64,000 nt of DNA from the NCBI GenBank assembly GCA_902489795.1, contig CABUBU010000002.1, positions 1 to 64,000 on the forward strand. Reading direction: 5' to 3'. Source of the stretch: an uncultured Azospirillum sp. GTDB lineage: Bacteria; Pseudomonadota; Alphaproteobacteria; RF32; CAG-239. The notes under the pieces were generated by a model. The model did not search any database, was not told where the DNA came from, and was given only the letters and a program-made list of their open reading frames with translations. Both the position numbers and the translations under genes were made by a program. Positions 26,546 through 34,354 of this stretch are shown piece by piece (within the stretch, counting starts at the first letter, position 1; every line of letters begins with the position of its first letter).

Positions 26546-26731
26546 TGACGTCAGTTTTTTTATATTTCCTTTTTTCTTGTTTTTTCTTTCCCCTTGCTTC
26601 CTTCCTCTTTTTTCTTTCCGTTCCTCTATCTCTTTCCTCTTTTTTCTCTTCCCTTTGTTCTTGTTTTGCTCCTCTTTCCCTTGTTTTTACCTCTCTTTTT
26701 TTCTCTTCCTTTCTCTCTTTTTCCCCTGTGA
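26546..26731. repeat. Long polypyrimidine/polypurine tract
   Basis: For about 185 bp the plus strand is almost only T and C with a few G and A. Both strands are open by composition (Phe/Ser/Leu-rich on plus, Lys/Glu/Arg-rich on minus), but neither frame has a ribosome binding site. Such tracts can form triplex or single-stranded structures. The interval 26483-27312 has no supported gene. Confidence 0.7.
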
Positions 26732-27093
26732 GATTCAAAACAAATCAAAAATAATCAATCCGTTGAGCCATTCCGCATATCGCAAAGCTCACGCTTATAT
26801 ACCGATAAGTTCTTCCCCATGGATAAAACTGTTATATCGAAACATTCTGACCACTATGCTGAATTTTCCCGGTTTTCGTGTCGAATTTGTTCCGGCATCT
26901 TATATTCTGTTTTGAGTCTTTCGCATCTTTTATTTTTTTCTCTTTTCTTTCCCGCTGTTTGGGTGAGATCCATGAATTTGCTCATTTTATTCGCTTGTAA
27001 AATGACAGAGCAGGGTGGTTTCTGCTTATAGGCGACGGCTTTTTCTGTCATGATTCCGACAGGCGAGGCCTTGACGAATTGAGAAATTCTTCC

Positions 27094-27135
27094 TTCTCCT
27101 TCTCCTTCTCCTTCTCCTTCTCCTTCTCCTTCTCC
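27094..27135. repeat. Hexanucleotide microsatellite (TTCTCC)7
   Basis: Seven perfect tandem TTCTCC units, again pyrimidine-only on the plus strand, 360 bp after the longer polypyrimidine tract. Not inside a recognisable gene. Confidence 0.85.
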
Positions 27136-27312
27136 GGTTCCTCTTTGCCGAGTCAGTATTTAGCACCCGTCATGGATATCTCCCGGTAGATTGGTAGTTA
27201 TGAAACAGCAAAGCTAACGGTTTGCCCATGATCAAAGACGTGTGGCGGTGTTGTCCCGATACCAAAGCATTCAATTCCCGGTAAACAGGGGCTGTAAGAA
27301 ATGTATAAAAAA

Positions 27313-27339
27313 ACAAAAGCGCCGAAAAAACGCTTTTGT
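27313..27339 (-). terminator. Terminator at the end of the membrane-protein array
   Basis: ACAAAAGCG (27313-27321) pairs with CGCTTTTGT (27331-27339); on the minus strand seven T follow. It closes the array of small membrane protein genes. Confidence 0.75.
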
Positions 27340-27382
27340 CAGAACGGGTTAAATTCACTCCTTATTTTTCTTTTTACCGTTT

Positions 27383-27712
27383 TTAATACCAGTAAAATTT
27401 CAGGAAATTATGCGCGTAATACCAGCAGCCGCCGACCATGGCAAGGGAAACGGCAAGCAGTCCCGCGCGTTTGGCGAGAGTCGCTTGTTTGAAGAAAAAA
27501 CTGCGGTAAAGAAAAGCGAACGCAATTCCGTACGCGATCACGATCGCAAAATAAATCTGTCGGTGTTTTAATATGTTGGCGGGATTGGATATATAATAAG
27601 CCGGTCTGCCGAAAAAGGAATTGAAAATTTCAAAGGCAAAAACCGAGAAAAAGATCAGCCAGCAGAAGGCAAAAATAAAATTTACACTGTTGGAAATGAA
27701 TTTATTGTTCAT
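27383..27712 (-). CDS. Small polytopic membrane protein (array member)
   Basis: A 109-residue protein with about three membrane helices (residues 11-33, 53-70, 80-100) and an aromatic C-terminus (KFYWY). The first helix contains CWLIFFSVFAF, a distant match to the GWG-x-x-[YF] motif of the other array members. Start ATG 27712; it lies 39 bp downstream of the next member and in the same orientation, so the two are probably cotranscribed. No known family recognised. Confidence 0.65.
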   Translation of the reverse strand: MNNKFISNSVNFIFAFCWLIFFSVFAFEIFNSFFGRPAYYISNPANILKHRQIYFAIVIAYGIAFAFLYRSFFFKQATLAKRAGLLAVSLAMVGGCWYYAHNFLKFYWY

Positions 27713-27751
27713 GATAAGCTCCGATATAAAAAGCGTCTTGTCAAAATCCTG

Positions 27752-28216
27752 TCAGCGGATGTGTTCAAGGTAATAATCAAACCAAAACGAAGAGGTTATT
27801 TCCCATTCCGGATACTGCTCAACGAAATAAACGTCAATATATGCCAGCATGAAAGCCGGGATGAAAAGAAAAACGGACGCGATCAGAATGAAAGTCTTAT
27901 GCCACAGGTTGCGCGGGCAGAGGAAGTAATGCCGGTAAAAACGCCAGGCGATCCAAAGATATATAAACAGCAGTGCATAATGGACGGCCATATAAATATA
28001 AATGTTTCGTCCGTATGAGGCCGCACTGCGGAACACGCCGATATAAGCCCCGTCGACTTGTTTGAACAGGTAGCCGAAAAAAAGCAGCCATATGATCAAA
28101 AACGCCGAATTGAGCAGCAAATTATAGACGTTAACCAGCCAGACCGGAAAATGAATATCATCGTCTTCGGTAAAAAATGCGGCAATTTGTTCGTATTTTG
28201 TTTTTTTGTCAGTCAT
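27752..28216 (-). CDS. Small polytopic membrane protein (array member)
   Basis: A 154-residue protein: 30 charged residues, then four predicted membrane helices, with IWLLFFGYLF in the first and SFWFDYYLEHIR at the C-terminus, which recalls the aromatic C-terminal signature of its neighbours. ATG 28216 lies 35 bp after the -10 element of a clear promoter and within reach of a 10-bp inverted repeat. Function unknown; membership in the array is inferred from topology, size, strand and the aromatic motifs. Confidence 0.65.
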   Translation of the reverse strand: MTDKKTKYEQIAAFFTEDDDIHFPVWLVNVYNLLLNSAFLIIWLLFFGYLFKQVDGAYIGVFRSAASYGRNIYIYMAVHYALLFIYLWIAWRFYRHYFLCPRNLWHKTFILIASVFLFIPAFMLAYIDVYFVEQYPEWEITSSFWFDYYLEHIR

Positions 28217-28225
28217 AACAACCCC

Positions 28226-28279
28226 ACAGTTTGCAACGGTTTATGCAAACTGTATAATACAAACGATTTTGTTTGTCAA
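28226..28279 (-). promoter_or_regulatory. Promoter with overlapping inverted repeat
   Basis: On the minus strand TTGACA (28279-28274), 17 bp, TATACA (28256-28251). The perfect inverted repeat ACAGTTTGCA / TGCAAACTGT (28226-28235 and 28244-28253) overlaps the -10 element and start point and is a candidate operator, or a leader hairpin. Confidence 0.6.
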
Positions 28280-28433
28280 TTAAAAGTTGCTGAATTTGTC
28301 AATTTTGCAACCATAGGTTGTAATTCGTCTTAATGCCTTAAAAAAACACAAATTATTATAGACGAATTTTTATAAAAATAAACATTTTTTTATTCTGGTT
28401 CGGATAAAATTTTTCATTTTCCGACATGTTATG

Positions 28434-28461
28434 AAAAAAGGAAGCGTTTTTGTTTCCTTTT
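28434..28461 (-). terminator. Terminator after the 313-residue membrane protein gene
   Basis: AAAAGGAA and TTCCTTTT arms with a T-rich minus-strand tail, about 25 bp past the stop codon. Confidence 0.5.
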
Positions 28462-28484
28462 GGCTGCCGATTCGTTCGCAGAAG

Positions 28485-29426
28485 TCATTCTGATGCCCAA
28501 AAGGCATTGTAACTGCTGTCATTTAAAATCGGCAATTCGTAAATTGCCGCAAACAGCAGGAAGGCGATGACCGCGCACAAAGCCGAGCCGGCAAGAGCAA
28601 TAATCCGGGTTTTAATCCGGCTTTCGGCGGCAAACATCATTTGTCCGAATTTATAGAAAAAATAGCTGTAGACCACGGTTAATGCTGCGGCGAATATCGT
28701 ATAGGCGTAAATGTTGCCTTGATACGTCTGTCCGAGAATAATTATTACCGTGTACATGCGGTAAAGAAAATAATAGAAAAAGCCCCAGCCACAGACAAAA
28801 AGCAGCTGCGCGATTACGGCGGCCAGTATAATCATCGGCTTTTCGCGGGTGAATTCTTTTGTCGGCAGTCCGTCGCCGTCATCGTTTATTAAACCGGTTT
28901 TCCTTTTTGGGGTATCATCCTGATCTTGGTTTCTGAAAACTACGGTTTGTTTTATGTCCGCGTCTGTTAAATTGTCTGTATAAGCGGCGGGTGGGGAAGA
29001 GACGGAACGATTTGCCCGACTGTTTAACACGGCGAGCCGCTTCGGCGTTTGCAAAGCTTTGTCCGCCGCTTTCTGGCGGCCGGTCAGACTGGAGCGTCTG
29101 CCGTTCTCTTCGGGCGTATTTTCGCAAACGACGGTTTTGTTTTTTTCCGGAGAGAAGAAGAAAATTTTTTCTTTTCGTTTTGGCTTGCGGGAATGAGGGA
29201 AAAACGTCTGGTGCCGAACGTTTCCTGTCGGACGGTCGCTTTGCCGATTTTCTTTGTCTTGGTTGTTTTTGGCGGAATCATAATCCGCTTTGCCGGCCGG
29301 CGGCATTTCATCTGAAGACGGGATGATAGTCGTTTTTTCATCTTTGATTGAGAAAGAGCGGGCTTCTTTTTTGGGGGTGCTGGGGTTCGTCGGAAATGTT
29401 TTTCCGACGGGCATTGGATGTTCCAT
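28485..29426 (-). CDS. Membrane protein with long charged N-terminal extension (array member)
   Basis: A 313-residue protein. Residues 1-195 are polar, Lys/Arg/Pro-rich and probably disordered; the remaining 115 form three or four membrane helices and clearly belong to the array family: CGWGFFYYFLYRMYTVIIILGQTY resembles the first helix and loop of the 30.4- and 31.3-kb members, and the C-terminus NAFWASE carries the AFWA signature. It is the only member with a large cytoplasmic-type extension. Start ATG 29426; a terminator follows. Function unknown. Confidence 0.7.
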   Translation of the reverse strand: MEHPMPVGKTFPTNPSTPKKEARSFSIKDEKTTIIPSSDEMPPAGKADYDSAKNNQDKENRQSDRPTGNVRHQTFFPHSRKPKRKEKIFFFSPEKNKTVVCENTPEENGRRSSLTGRQKAADKALQTPKRLAVLNSRANRSVSSPPAAYTDNLTDADIKQTVVFRNQDQDDTPKRKTGLINDDGDGLPTKEFTREKPMIILAAVIAQLLFVCGWGFFYYFLYRMYTVIIILGQTYQGNIYAYTIFAAALTVVYSYFFYKFGQMMFAAESRIKTRIIALAGSALCAVIAFLLFAAIYELPILNDSSYNAFWASE

Positions 29427-29771
29427 GTTTTTATTTTCCTTGTTGCAACCTTTTAATTAAGCTCCGGAAGATAAAAATCAATGCCTGATTGTTAAATATT
29501 TCGCCTTGCCGCCTTCTGTTTTGAAAAGGGGATACAACTTGCCCGAAGCTGAACCGGACTGTACAAAAAAATCGTTGCCTTCCGCATAGAACGGAAGATT
29601 GATTTGTCCCGACGGAAAAATTGTTCGGCCGCCGGTGCGAAAGCTTTTCCGTCCGTCAAAAGTTAATTATCTTTTGGGTGCGATATGAAAAAATTAATTA
29701 ATTATCACGGAAAAAAACAAAGTTTTTCTGCAACTCCATATTATGTTTAGATAGGAAATCAAACGATTCTG
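29427..29771. other. Gene-free interval
   Basis: I see no gene here. It contains short inverted repeats (for example CCTTCCGC / GCGGAAGG-like around 29577-29600) between two array members. Confidence 0.4.
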
Positions 29772-30182
29772 TTATTGTGCCCAAAAGGCCGTATACGTTC
29801 CTGAACGGAAAAAAGGCAAAAGCTGAACGCCGCTATATGCCGGAAACAGCAGAAAAGCGCAAATAAGCGAGCAGAATATTGCCCATACTTTTAATTTTAG
29901 GGAAGTGTGAGAACTAAACAGCATTTTGCCGAATTTATAACAACAATAAGGGTAAACCGCGGTAAGCAGTATGGCGTATAAAGTATCCGCATAAATGTTG
30001 CCCTTGGGGTCGGTTATTCCCGGAATAACAAATGAAAGATATAACCGTAAAAGATACAGAAAGAAAACTCCTCACCCGAGGACAAAGATAATCTGCATTA
30101 TCAATACGGCGGTTGCGGAAAGAGGGTTTTGTTTAAAGTTGCTGATGTATTCTTTGCCATAGGCAGCGATTTTGTTTTTCAT
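29772..30182 (-). pseudogene. Array-family membrane protein with in-frame TGA
   Basis: From ATG 30182 the frame reads MKNKIAAYGKEYI, then FKQNPLSATAVLI and IIFVLG followed by TGA (30072-30074), then GVFFLYLL and on to AFWAQ and TAA at 29772. The TGA stands exactly where paralogues have the Trp of GWG, so one base change (TGG to TGA) breaks an otherwise complete 136-residue protein. It was probably functional until recently, or is expressed with read-through. Its promoter (TTGACG-17-TATCTC at 30299-30271) matches those of its paralogues. Confidence 0.8.
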
Positions 30183-30362
30183 TTTGTTTATTCTCAATAA
30201 CGTTTGGCAAGCGGTGTTCTGGTTTTGTTCTCTTTCGGGGTAAAAAAAACAATTCCTTAAATCTGTTCAAGAGATATAACGAAACTTTACTCCCGTCAAT
30301 CAAAAGTTGAAGCTTCTGTTTCGTTGTAACATATTTACTAGATTGAAAGCATTATAAATTTG

Positions 30363-30794
30363 TCAATCGGCCCAGAAAGCAACGCTGGTTTGCGGTAAAA
30401 AGAAAACGGCTTCATTCAGCAGCAGCTGCAAAGGATATGCCAATATGGCACATAAAAGCGAAAGGGCTAAAATTATTACCTTTGGTTTAAGAGTATTGTT
30501 ATTAAGAAAAAGAGTCCTAAAAGATTTGTAGATAAAAAACGAAAAGATAAAAGCGATGACTGTCAGCGAAAACGTTTCCGGATATATAGCGGTTTTGGTA
30601 TATGTTCTGCCGGGAATGATATATCTTATGTATCTTTCACACAAGAAAGTATAAAAAGTTCCCCATCCGAGGATAAAGATAATCTGTATTATCAGTACGG
30701 CGGTTGCGGAAAGAGGGTTTTGTTTAAAGTTGTTAATATATTCTTTGCCGTAGGCGGCGATTTTGTTTTTCATTTTATTTACTTTCAATGACAT
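30363..30794 (-). CDS. Small polytopic membrane protein (array member)
   Basis: A 143-residue protein (start 30794, or Met8 at 30773) with a positively charged N-terminus MKNKIAAYGKEYINNFKQNP, helices at about 28-50, 70-90 and 100-125, the GWGTFY motif and the C-terminal AFWAD. Its first 40 codons and the 120 bp upstream are almost identical in DNA to those of the 31.3-kb member, while the remainder has diverged. It has its own promoter (TTGACA-17-TATCTT, 30890-30862). Proposed role as an immunity-like protein is inference. Confidence 0.75.
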   Translation of the reverse strand: MSLKVNKMKNKIAAYGKEYINNFKQNPLSATAVLIIQIIFILGWGTFYTFLCERYIRYIIPGRTYTKTAIYPETFSLTVIAFIFSFFIYKSFRTLFLNNNTLKPKVIILALSLLCAILAYPLQLLLNEAVFFLPQTSVAFWAD

Positions 30795-30898
30795 TTTGTG
30801 AAGTATGTTCCTATTTTGTTCTGTTTTGAGGCAAAAAAAACAATTTCTTAAACCTGTTCAAAAGATATAGTACAATTTTATTTCTGTCAATCAAAGGT
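30656..30898 (-). repeat. Promoter-leader-start cassette, copy B
   Basis: This 240-bp segment (promoter, leader and first 40 codons of the 30.4-kb gene) is nearly identical to 31636-31878. Differences are a handful of single bases. A third, more diverged copy is at 30066-30319. Confidence 0.85.
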
Positions 30899-30947
30899 TG
30901 ATTGCTTGTATTGCTTCGGTGTTTAAGGTTCAGAAGATAATGTTTGT

Positions 30948-31331
30948 TCAGACGAACAAGATCCCTAATGCCGAATAAAGTAATTCTGACAAAAAAGACC
31001 AAAAAACAAGGCAGCAAAGCGAGTTTATTAACGCGGCCGTTTTTTCGGTAAAGGAACTGTTATTGCCAAACATAACTTTTGCCATTTTATAAGCAACATA
31101 AGTGTAGATTATAAAGATACCGCTTTCAGCAATAACCTTAATGTAAAAGTTTGTTTTGTCGGGAAAGTCTCCAAAGATATAATCGCTGAATTCTTTATAA
31201 AGAGTATAATAATATACTCCCCATTCCGATAGGAAAAGAAAATAAAACATAAGGATAGCCAACAATCTGCCTGGGTGTTTACGGAAATTTGAAAAAGGCG
31301 TTTTTGTTGCAGGTAAAGTCTTTTGTGTCAT
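30948..31331 (-). CDS. Small polytopic membrane protein (array member)
   Basis: A 127-residue protein with three or four membrane helices and the motif EWGVYYYTLYKEFSDYI, matching the GWG motif region of the family. Its ATG overlaps the stop of the preceding gene (ATGA, 31328-31331), so the two are translationally coupled and probably work together. It lacks the MKNKIAAYG start and the AFWA end seen in its partner, so it is a more distant member. It is read from the 31.84-kb promoter. Confidence 0.72.
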   Translation of the reverse strand: MTQKTLPATKTPFSNFRKHPGRLLAILMFYFLFLSEWGVYYYTLYKEFSDYIFGDFPDKTNFYIKVIAESGIFIIYTYVAYKMAKVMFGNNSSFTEKTAALINSLCCLVFWSFLSELLYSALGILFV

Positions 31332-31774
31332 TTGTTCTCTCCGTCTTGTACAGCCCAGAAAGCGGTAGGTACGTTATCGCTGAAGCGGGGTATAAAACGC
31401 GCAATGCTGAACTCTCCCGAAATCAAAGCAAAAACGGCAGAAATGAGAACAGCATAAATTTTTAGACGGAAACCTTTGTTGATGGCAAACATATTCGGGA
31501 ACAATCGGCAAAATATATAAGTATATACAAGAGTTTGAATTATAATGTCCGCGCATTCGACATAAATATTGCTTTTAGGTCCCGATTGCCCGGGAATAAC
31601 AATTGTAATAATGTTGCCCAAAATATAGTAAAAATATACTCCCCATCCGAGGACAAAGATAATCTGCATTATCAGTACGGCGGTTGCGGAAAGAGGGTTT
31701 TGTTTAAAGTTGTTAATATATTCTTTGCCGTAGGCGGCGATTTTGTTTTTCATTTTATTTACTTTCAATGACAT
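31328..31774 (-). CDS. Small polytopic membrane protein (array member)
   Basis: A 148-residue protein (start 31774 or Met8 at 31753), with the N-terminus MKNKIAAYGKEYINNFKQNP, GWGVYFYYIL in the first helix, two further helices and AFWAVQDGENK at the end. It is the first small membrane gene after the L,D-transpeptidase-like gene, 170 bp downstream, with its own promoter (TTGACA at 31870-31865, 17 bp, TATCTT at 31847-31842). Its position directly behind a putative wall-active effector makes it the best candidate for a cognate immunity protein. Confidence 0.75.
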   Translation of the reverse strand: MSLKVNKMKNKIAAYGKEYINNFKQNPLSATAVLIMQIIFVLGWGVYFYYILGNIITIVIPGQSGPKSNIYVECADIIIQTLVYTYIFCRLFPNMFAINKGFRLKIYAVLISAVFALISGEFSIARFIPRFSDNVPTAFWAVQDGENK

Positions 31775-31878
31775 TTTGTGAAGTATGTTCCTATTTTGTT
31801 CTGTTTTGAGGCAAAAAAAACAATTTCTTAAACCTGTTCAAAAGATATAGTGCAATTTTATTTCTGTCAATCAAAAGT
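31636..31878 (-). repeat. Promoter-leader-start cassette, copy A
   Basis: Near-identical partner of 30656-30898, covering promoter, leader and the first 40 codons of the 31.3-kb membrane protein gene. Confidence 0.85.
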
Positions 31879-31944
31879 TGAAGAAAAAATGTTTTAGATA
31901 AAAATTTAATTGAAAAAATAATATGTACAATAATTGGTCGGCAT

Positions 31945-32679
31945 TTATTTTCTTCGTTTGTTCCAATCGTCATATTTATAGTTCACATAGATATCCATCG
32001 GATATTCGCTGGCGCGGATGAATTTTGCCACTTCATCCATACTGTCGGTTGTATCAATACAGCCGGCAGATCCGGGAACTTCGCCGCCGTGGAGATAAAA
32101 ACCTTTGCGGTGCTTGGTGTCGGTGCGAAAATCGTCCGGTTCAAGCCTGATCCGATAATTCCCCCATGAGCGTGTTCCGCCCTGCCAGGGTGTTTCTCCG
32201 TTGGGGCCTCGCCAGCTGCGGCTTTCCTTTTCCGGCGAATAGGTCTGCAGTTCGTCCGGATTTAAGTGCCAAACGCCCTCGGGGATGGGACCGTGATTTT
32301 CAATTTCTGTTGCCGCACGGCTTTGATATCCGGGTTTCCCGGACATGGCGGGCCAGGATTTTAACGTTTTTTCATTATTAATTGCTGTCAGGGTTTGCCC
32401 GTCAAATTCCATTTCCGGAATGTCTTCGGAACCAAAAGCGGGCCAAAAAGAAACCGGTTTGCCGTTCCGATACAGGGTAAAGGTTGAGCCGTCGCTTTTC
32501 AGCTCTACGCGTGGTTTGGGCGTTTTCAATTCCATGTCGTCGTTGTAATCGGCAAGCTGCTGTTCGAGAAGTTCGCGCGTGGTCATTTCCTTTTTTGGCC
32601 GCGGCGTCATCTGGCTGCCTAATCCGTACATGTTCAACAGAGCCGTACGGATGTCGTCATCTTCTTCGTATCTACTCAT
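31945..32679 (-). CDS. L,D-transpeptidase-like (Tlde1/DUF2778-type) putative effector
   Basis: A 244-residue protein without signal peptide or membrane helix. The N-terminal 60 residues are polar; then comes a repeat-like strand region (STFTLYRNGKPVSFWPAFG), GPIPEGVWHL, and the catalytic block FYLHGGEVPGSAGCIDTTD with the His-Gly-Gly and Ser-x-Gly-Cys of DUF2778/YkuD-like transpeptidases. Tlde1 proteins of this kind are type VI effectors that cut or exchange peptidoglycan stem peptides in the periplasm of competitors and travel without a Sec signal. No secretion genes are in the window, so delivery is unknown. The gene has a long leader with two terminator-like hairpins. The downstream small membrane proteins may confer immunity. 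Confidence 0.72.
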   Translation of the reverse strand: MSRYEEDDDIRTALLNMYGLGSQMTPRPKKEMTTRELLEQQLADYNDDMELKTPKPRVELKSDGSTFTLYRNGKPVSFWPAFGSEDIPEMEFDGQTLTAINNEKTLKSWPAMSGKPGYQSRAATEIENHGPIPEGVWHLNPDELQTYSPEKESRSWRGPNGETPWQGGTRSWGNYRIRLEPDDFRTDTKHRKGFYLHGGEVPGSAGCIDTTDSMDEVAKFIRASEYPMDIYVNYKYDDWNKRRK

Positions 32680-32700
32680 TTCATATTCCTTTGCAAATTG

Positions 32701-32860
32701 AAAAAAAGCGCCGGAAAGTTCCGGCGCGGGTTAAATAAAAAACTCCCGGCGCGATGTTGATGAGCGATGTAGCGAAGAAAGGAGCCACGCCGGAAGAAAA
32801 GCGCCCTTCAAATCCGCAGGGCGGAAAAAGGGCACAAAAAAAGGCGGGAAAAACCGCCTT
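32701..32860 (-). promoter_or_regulatory. Leader with two tandem terminator-like hairpins
   Basis: Read on the minus strand, the leader of the L,D-transpeptidase-like gene first meets AAGGCGG/CCGCCTT (32841-32860) with seven T, and then GCGCCGGAA/TTCCGGCGC (32708-32727) with seven T, ending 21 bp before the start codon. Either hairpin should stop transcription unless antitermination occurs. This suggests attenuation, or a separate small RNA upstream of the gene. Confidence 0.6.
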
Positions 32861-32898
32861 GTCATAAATACGGCCTACCAACCGCATTATGGAAATAA

Positions 32899-32927
32899 TC
32901 TATAACATAAACAGACGAAAAAATCAA
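32899..32927 (-). promoter_or_regulatory. Putative promoter of the L,D-transpeptidase-like gene
   Basis: Minus-strand TTGATT (32927-32922), 17 bp, TATAGA (32904-32899); it would give a leader of about 210 nt. Confidence 0.45.
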
Positions 32928-33019
32928 TAAAAACTCGCAACGGTTGTGGATAACTGTCCGCGTCAAATAAAACGGCAGTTTGCCGGCCGGGAGTTTCCGC
33001 GGGAGAATGGGCGGATTTG

Positions 33020-33493
33020 TCAGCCGCGGGTGCGGACGAAACGAACGATGTCTGCGTCGGCCCAGGGGGTAAATTCAACTGCGGCAAGGTCGGGAAGAAG
33101 GGAGGAAAAACCTTCTTCAAGAAGCGGCAGCAGCCATGAAATCAGCAGAGCGATACCGGCTGAGCACAACAAAATCAGCGTTTTTTTGCCGAGTCCCACT
33201 TTTTCGACGAACATGCCGCGAAAAAAATACATAAAAGGCGGCACCGACAGTGCCAGGGTTACGGCAATTTCGAACATAACCATATAAACGCCGGAGCAGG
33301 GAACTTCCGGCAAAGAAAAGTCGCAATAGCAGCCTTTGGCAAGCACCGTGATCAGGACATGTCCGAGTTCGGTGAAAAAGAACCACCAGCCGGCGGCAAA
33401 AACGAAATCAAGGGCGCGGCCGACCGGCTTTCCGGCGGCGTTTTCGCGCGGCGCCCGGTAAGAATAGGAAGGGGTAAAGCGTTTGTCCATCAT
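33020..33493 (-). CDS. Small polytopic membrane protein (array member, upstream of effector)
   Basis: A 157-residue protein with four predicted helices. GWWFFFTELGHVLI in the first helix and FTPWADADIV near the C-terminus are diverged forms of the array's GWG and AFWA motifs. It is more GC-rich than the other members and lies upstream of the transpeptidase-like gene on the same strand, with its own end before that gene's promoter. Start MMDKRF at 33493. Function unknown. Confidence 0.65.
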   Translation of the reverse strand: MMDKRFTPSYSYRAPRENAAGKPVGRALDFVFAAGWWFFFTELGHVLITVLAKGCYCDFSLPEVPCSGVYMVMFEIAVTLALSVPPFMYFFRGMFVEKVGLGKKTLILLCSAGIALLISWLLPLLEEGFSSLLPDLAAVEFTPWADADIVRFVRTRG

Positions 33494-33669
33494 GTTTTTC
33501 TTTCAAAACGGGATTCGGTGCCTGCCACTATAAAACAAAACGACGGGATATACAATACCTTGTACAGGCAAACCCGGAGCCGGCAAAAAACTGCCGTCAG
33601 CCTGTTTGTTTCCCTTGTATTTTTGCCAAATTGTTTTATTTTCATGTTAATGATACGTAGGAGGAGTAA

Positions 33670-34335
33670 ATGGACAAACTGGATGCCGGCAGACTGAAGG
33701 CGGCGGTGTTCGACTGGGACGGCACTTTGGCGGAAACCCGCACCCCCCGGCTGTGGGCCGTTAATCGGATTATGGCAAAATACGGGCTGCCGGACTGGGA
33801 GAACACCCGCGAAAAGCAGAACAAACTGTTGTCTTTCATGGATAATTTTCCGCTGGTGTTCGGCAGCCGGGCGGAAGAGGCTTACCGTGAATATGCCGAA
33901 CTTTACAAAGCCAACGTGGCGAGGATGATCAAAACTTTTCCCGGCGTGCGCGAAACGCTTGCTTTTCTCCGGCAAAAAGGAGTGAAAATCGCGATCATGA
34001 CCAACAAAGACCGCCGGCTGCTGGAATTTGAACTGCCGCTTTTGTTTGACGTTTCGCTTTTCGACCGTATTGTCTGCGGCCATGAGGCGGCGCATGACAA
34101 ACCCTGCGGCGATCATGCCCGCTTCGCCCTGAAGGGATTGATTGCGGAAAGCGATATTGCGCCGCAAAGCGTGTGGGTCGTCGGCGACAGCGTGCTCGAC
34201 AACATGTGCGCCGAAGCCGTCGGCGCGCTGCCGGTACGGATTGTCGGCGGTTGTCCGGAAGTTGACAGGATCGATTGTCCGGACGTGATTTATTTTAACG
34301 ATTTTGAACAATTTTACCGGTCGCTGGCCGGTTGA
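33670..34335 (+). CDS. HAD-superfamily phosphatase
   Basis: A 221-residue HAD hydrolase of the phosphoglycolate phosphatase type. Motif I FDWDGTLAE (nucleophile Asp near residue 16), motif II IMTNKD, motif III Lys in HDKPCGDHARFAL and motif IV GDSVLDN are all present, with a helical cap between I and II. The variant DWDGT replaces the usual DFDGT. Start ATG 33670 has AGGAGGAG upstream. The substrate is not predictable. It is followed after 19 bp by the MEMO-AMMECR1 gene and is likely in its operon. Confidence 0.88.
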   Translation: MDKLDAGRLKAAVFDWDGTLAETRTPRLWAVNRIMAKYGLPDWENTREKQNKLLSFMDNFPLVFGSRAEEAYREYAELYKANVARMIKTFPGVRETLAFLRQKGVKIAIMTNKDRRLLEFELPLLFDVSLFDRIVCGHEAAHDKPCGDHARFALKGLIAESDIAPQSVWVVGDSVLDNMCAEAVGALPVRIVGGCPEVDRIDCPDVIYFNDFEQFYRSLAG

Positions 34336-34354
34336 CTGCCCGGAGACTGTCCGC

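Noticed and set aside
26388..26915. 175-codon plus frame through the polypyrimidine tract, and the Lys/Glu-rich minus frame opposite
   Set aside because: Both arise from strand composition; no start signals.
29772..30182. Recoding of TGA as Trp in this genome
   Set aside because: TGA is used as a normal stop in many overlapping housekeeping operons here, so a single nonsense mutation is simpler.
30811..31973. Two similar short minus frames ending LFFLPQNRTK (30811-31017, 31791-31973)
   Set aside because: They are readings of the duplicated promoter-leader cassette, not genes.
32754..32870. 37-codon plus frame MLMSDVAKKG in the leader of the transpeptidase-like gene
   Set aside because: No ribosome binding site and it overlaps both terminator-like hairpins; more likely non-coding.
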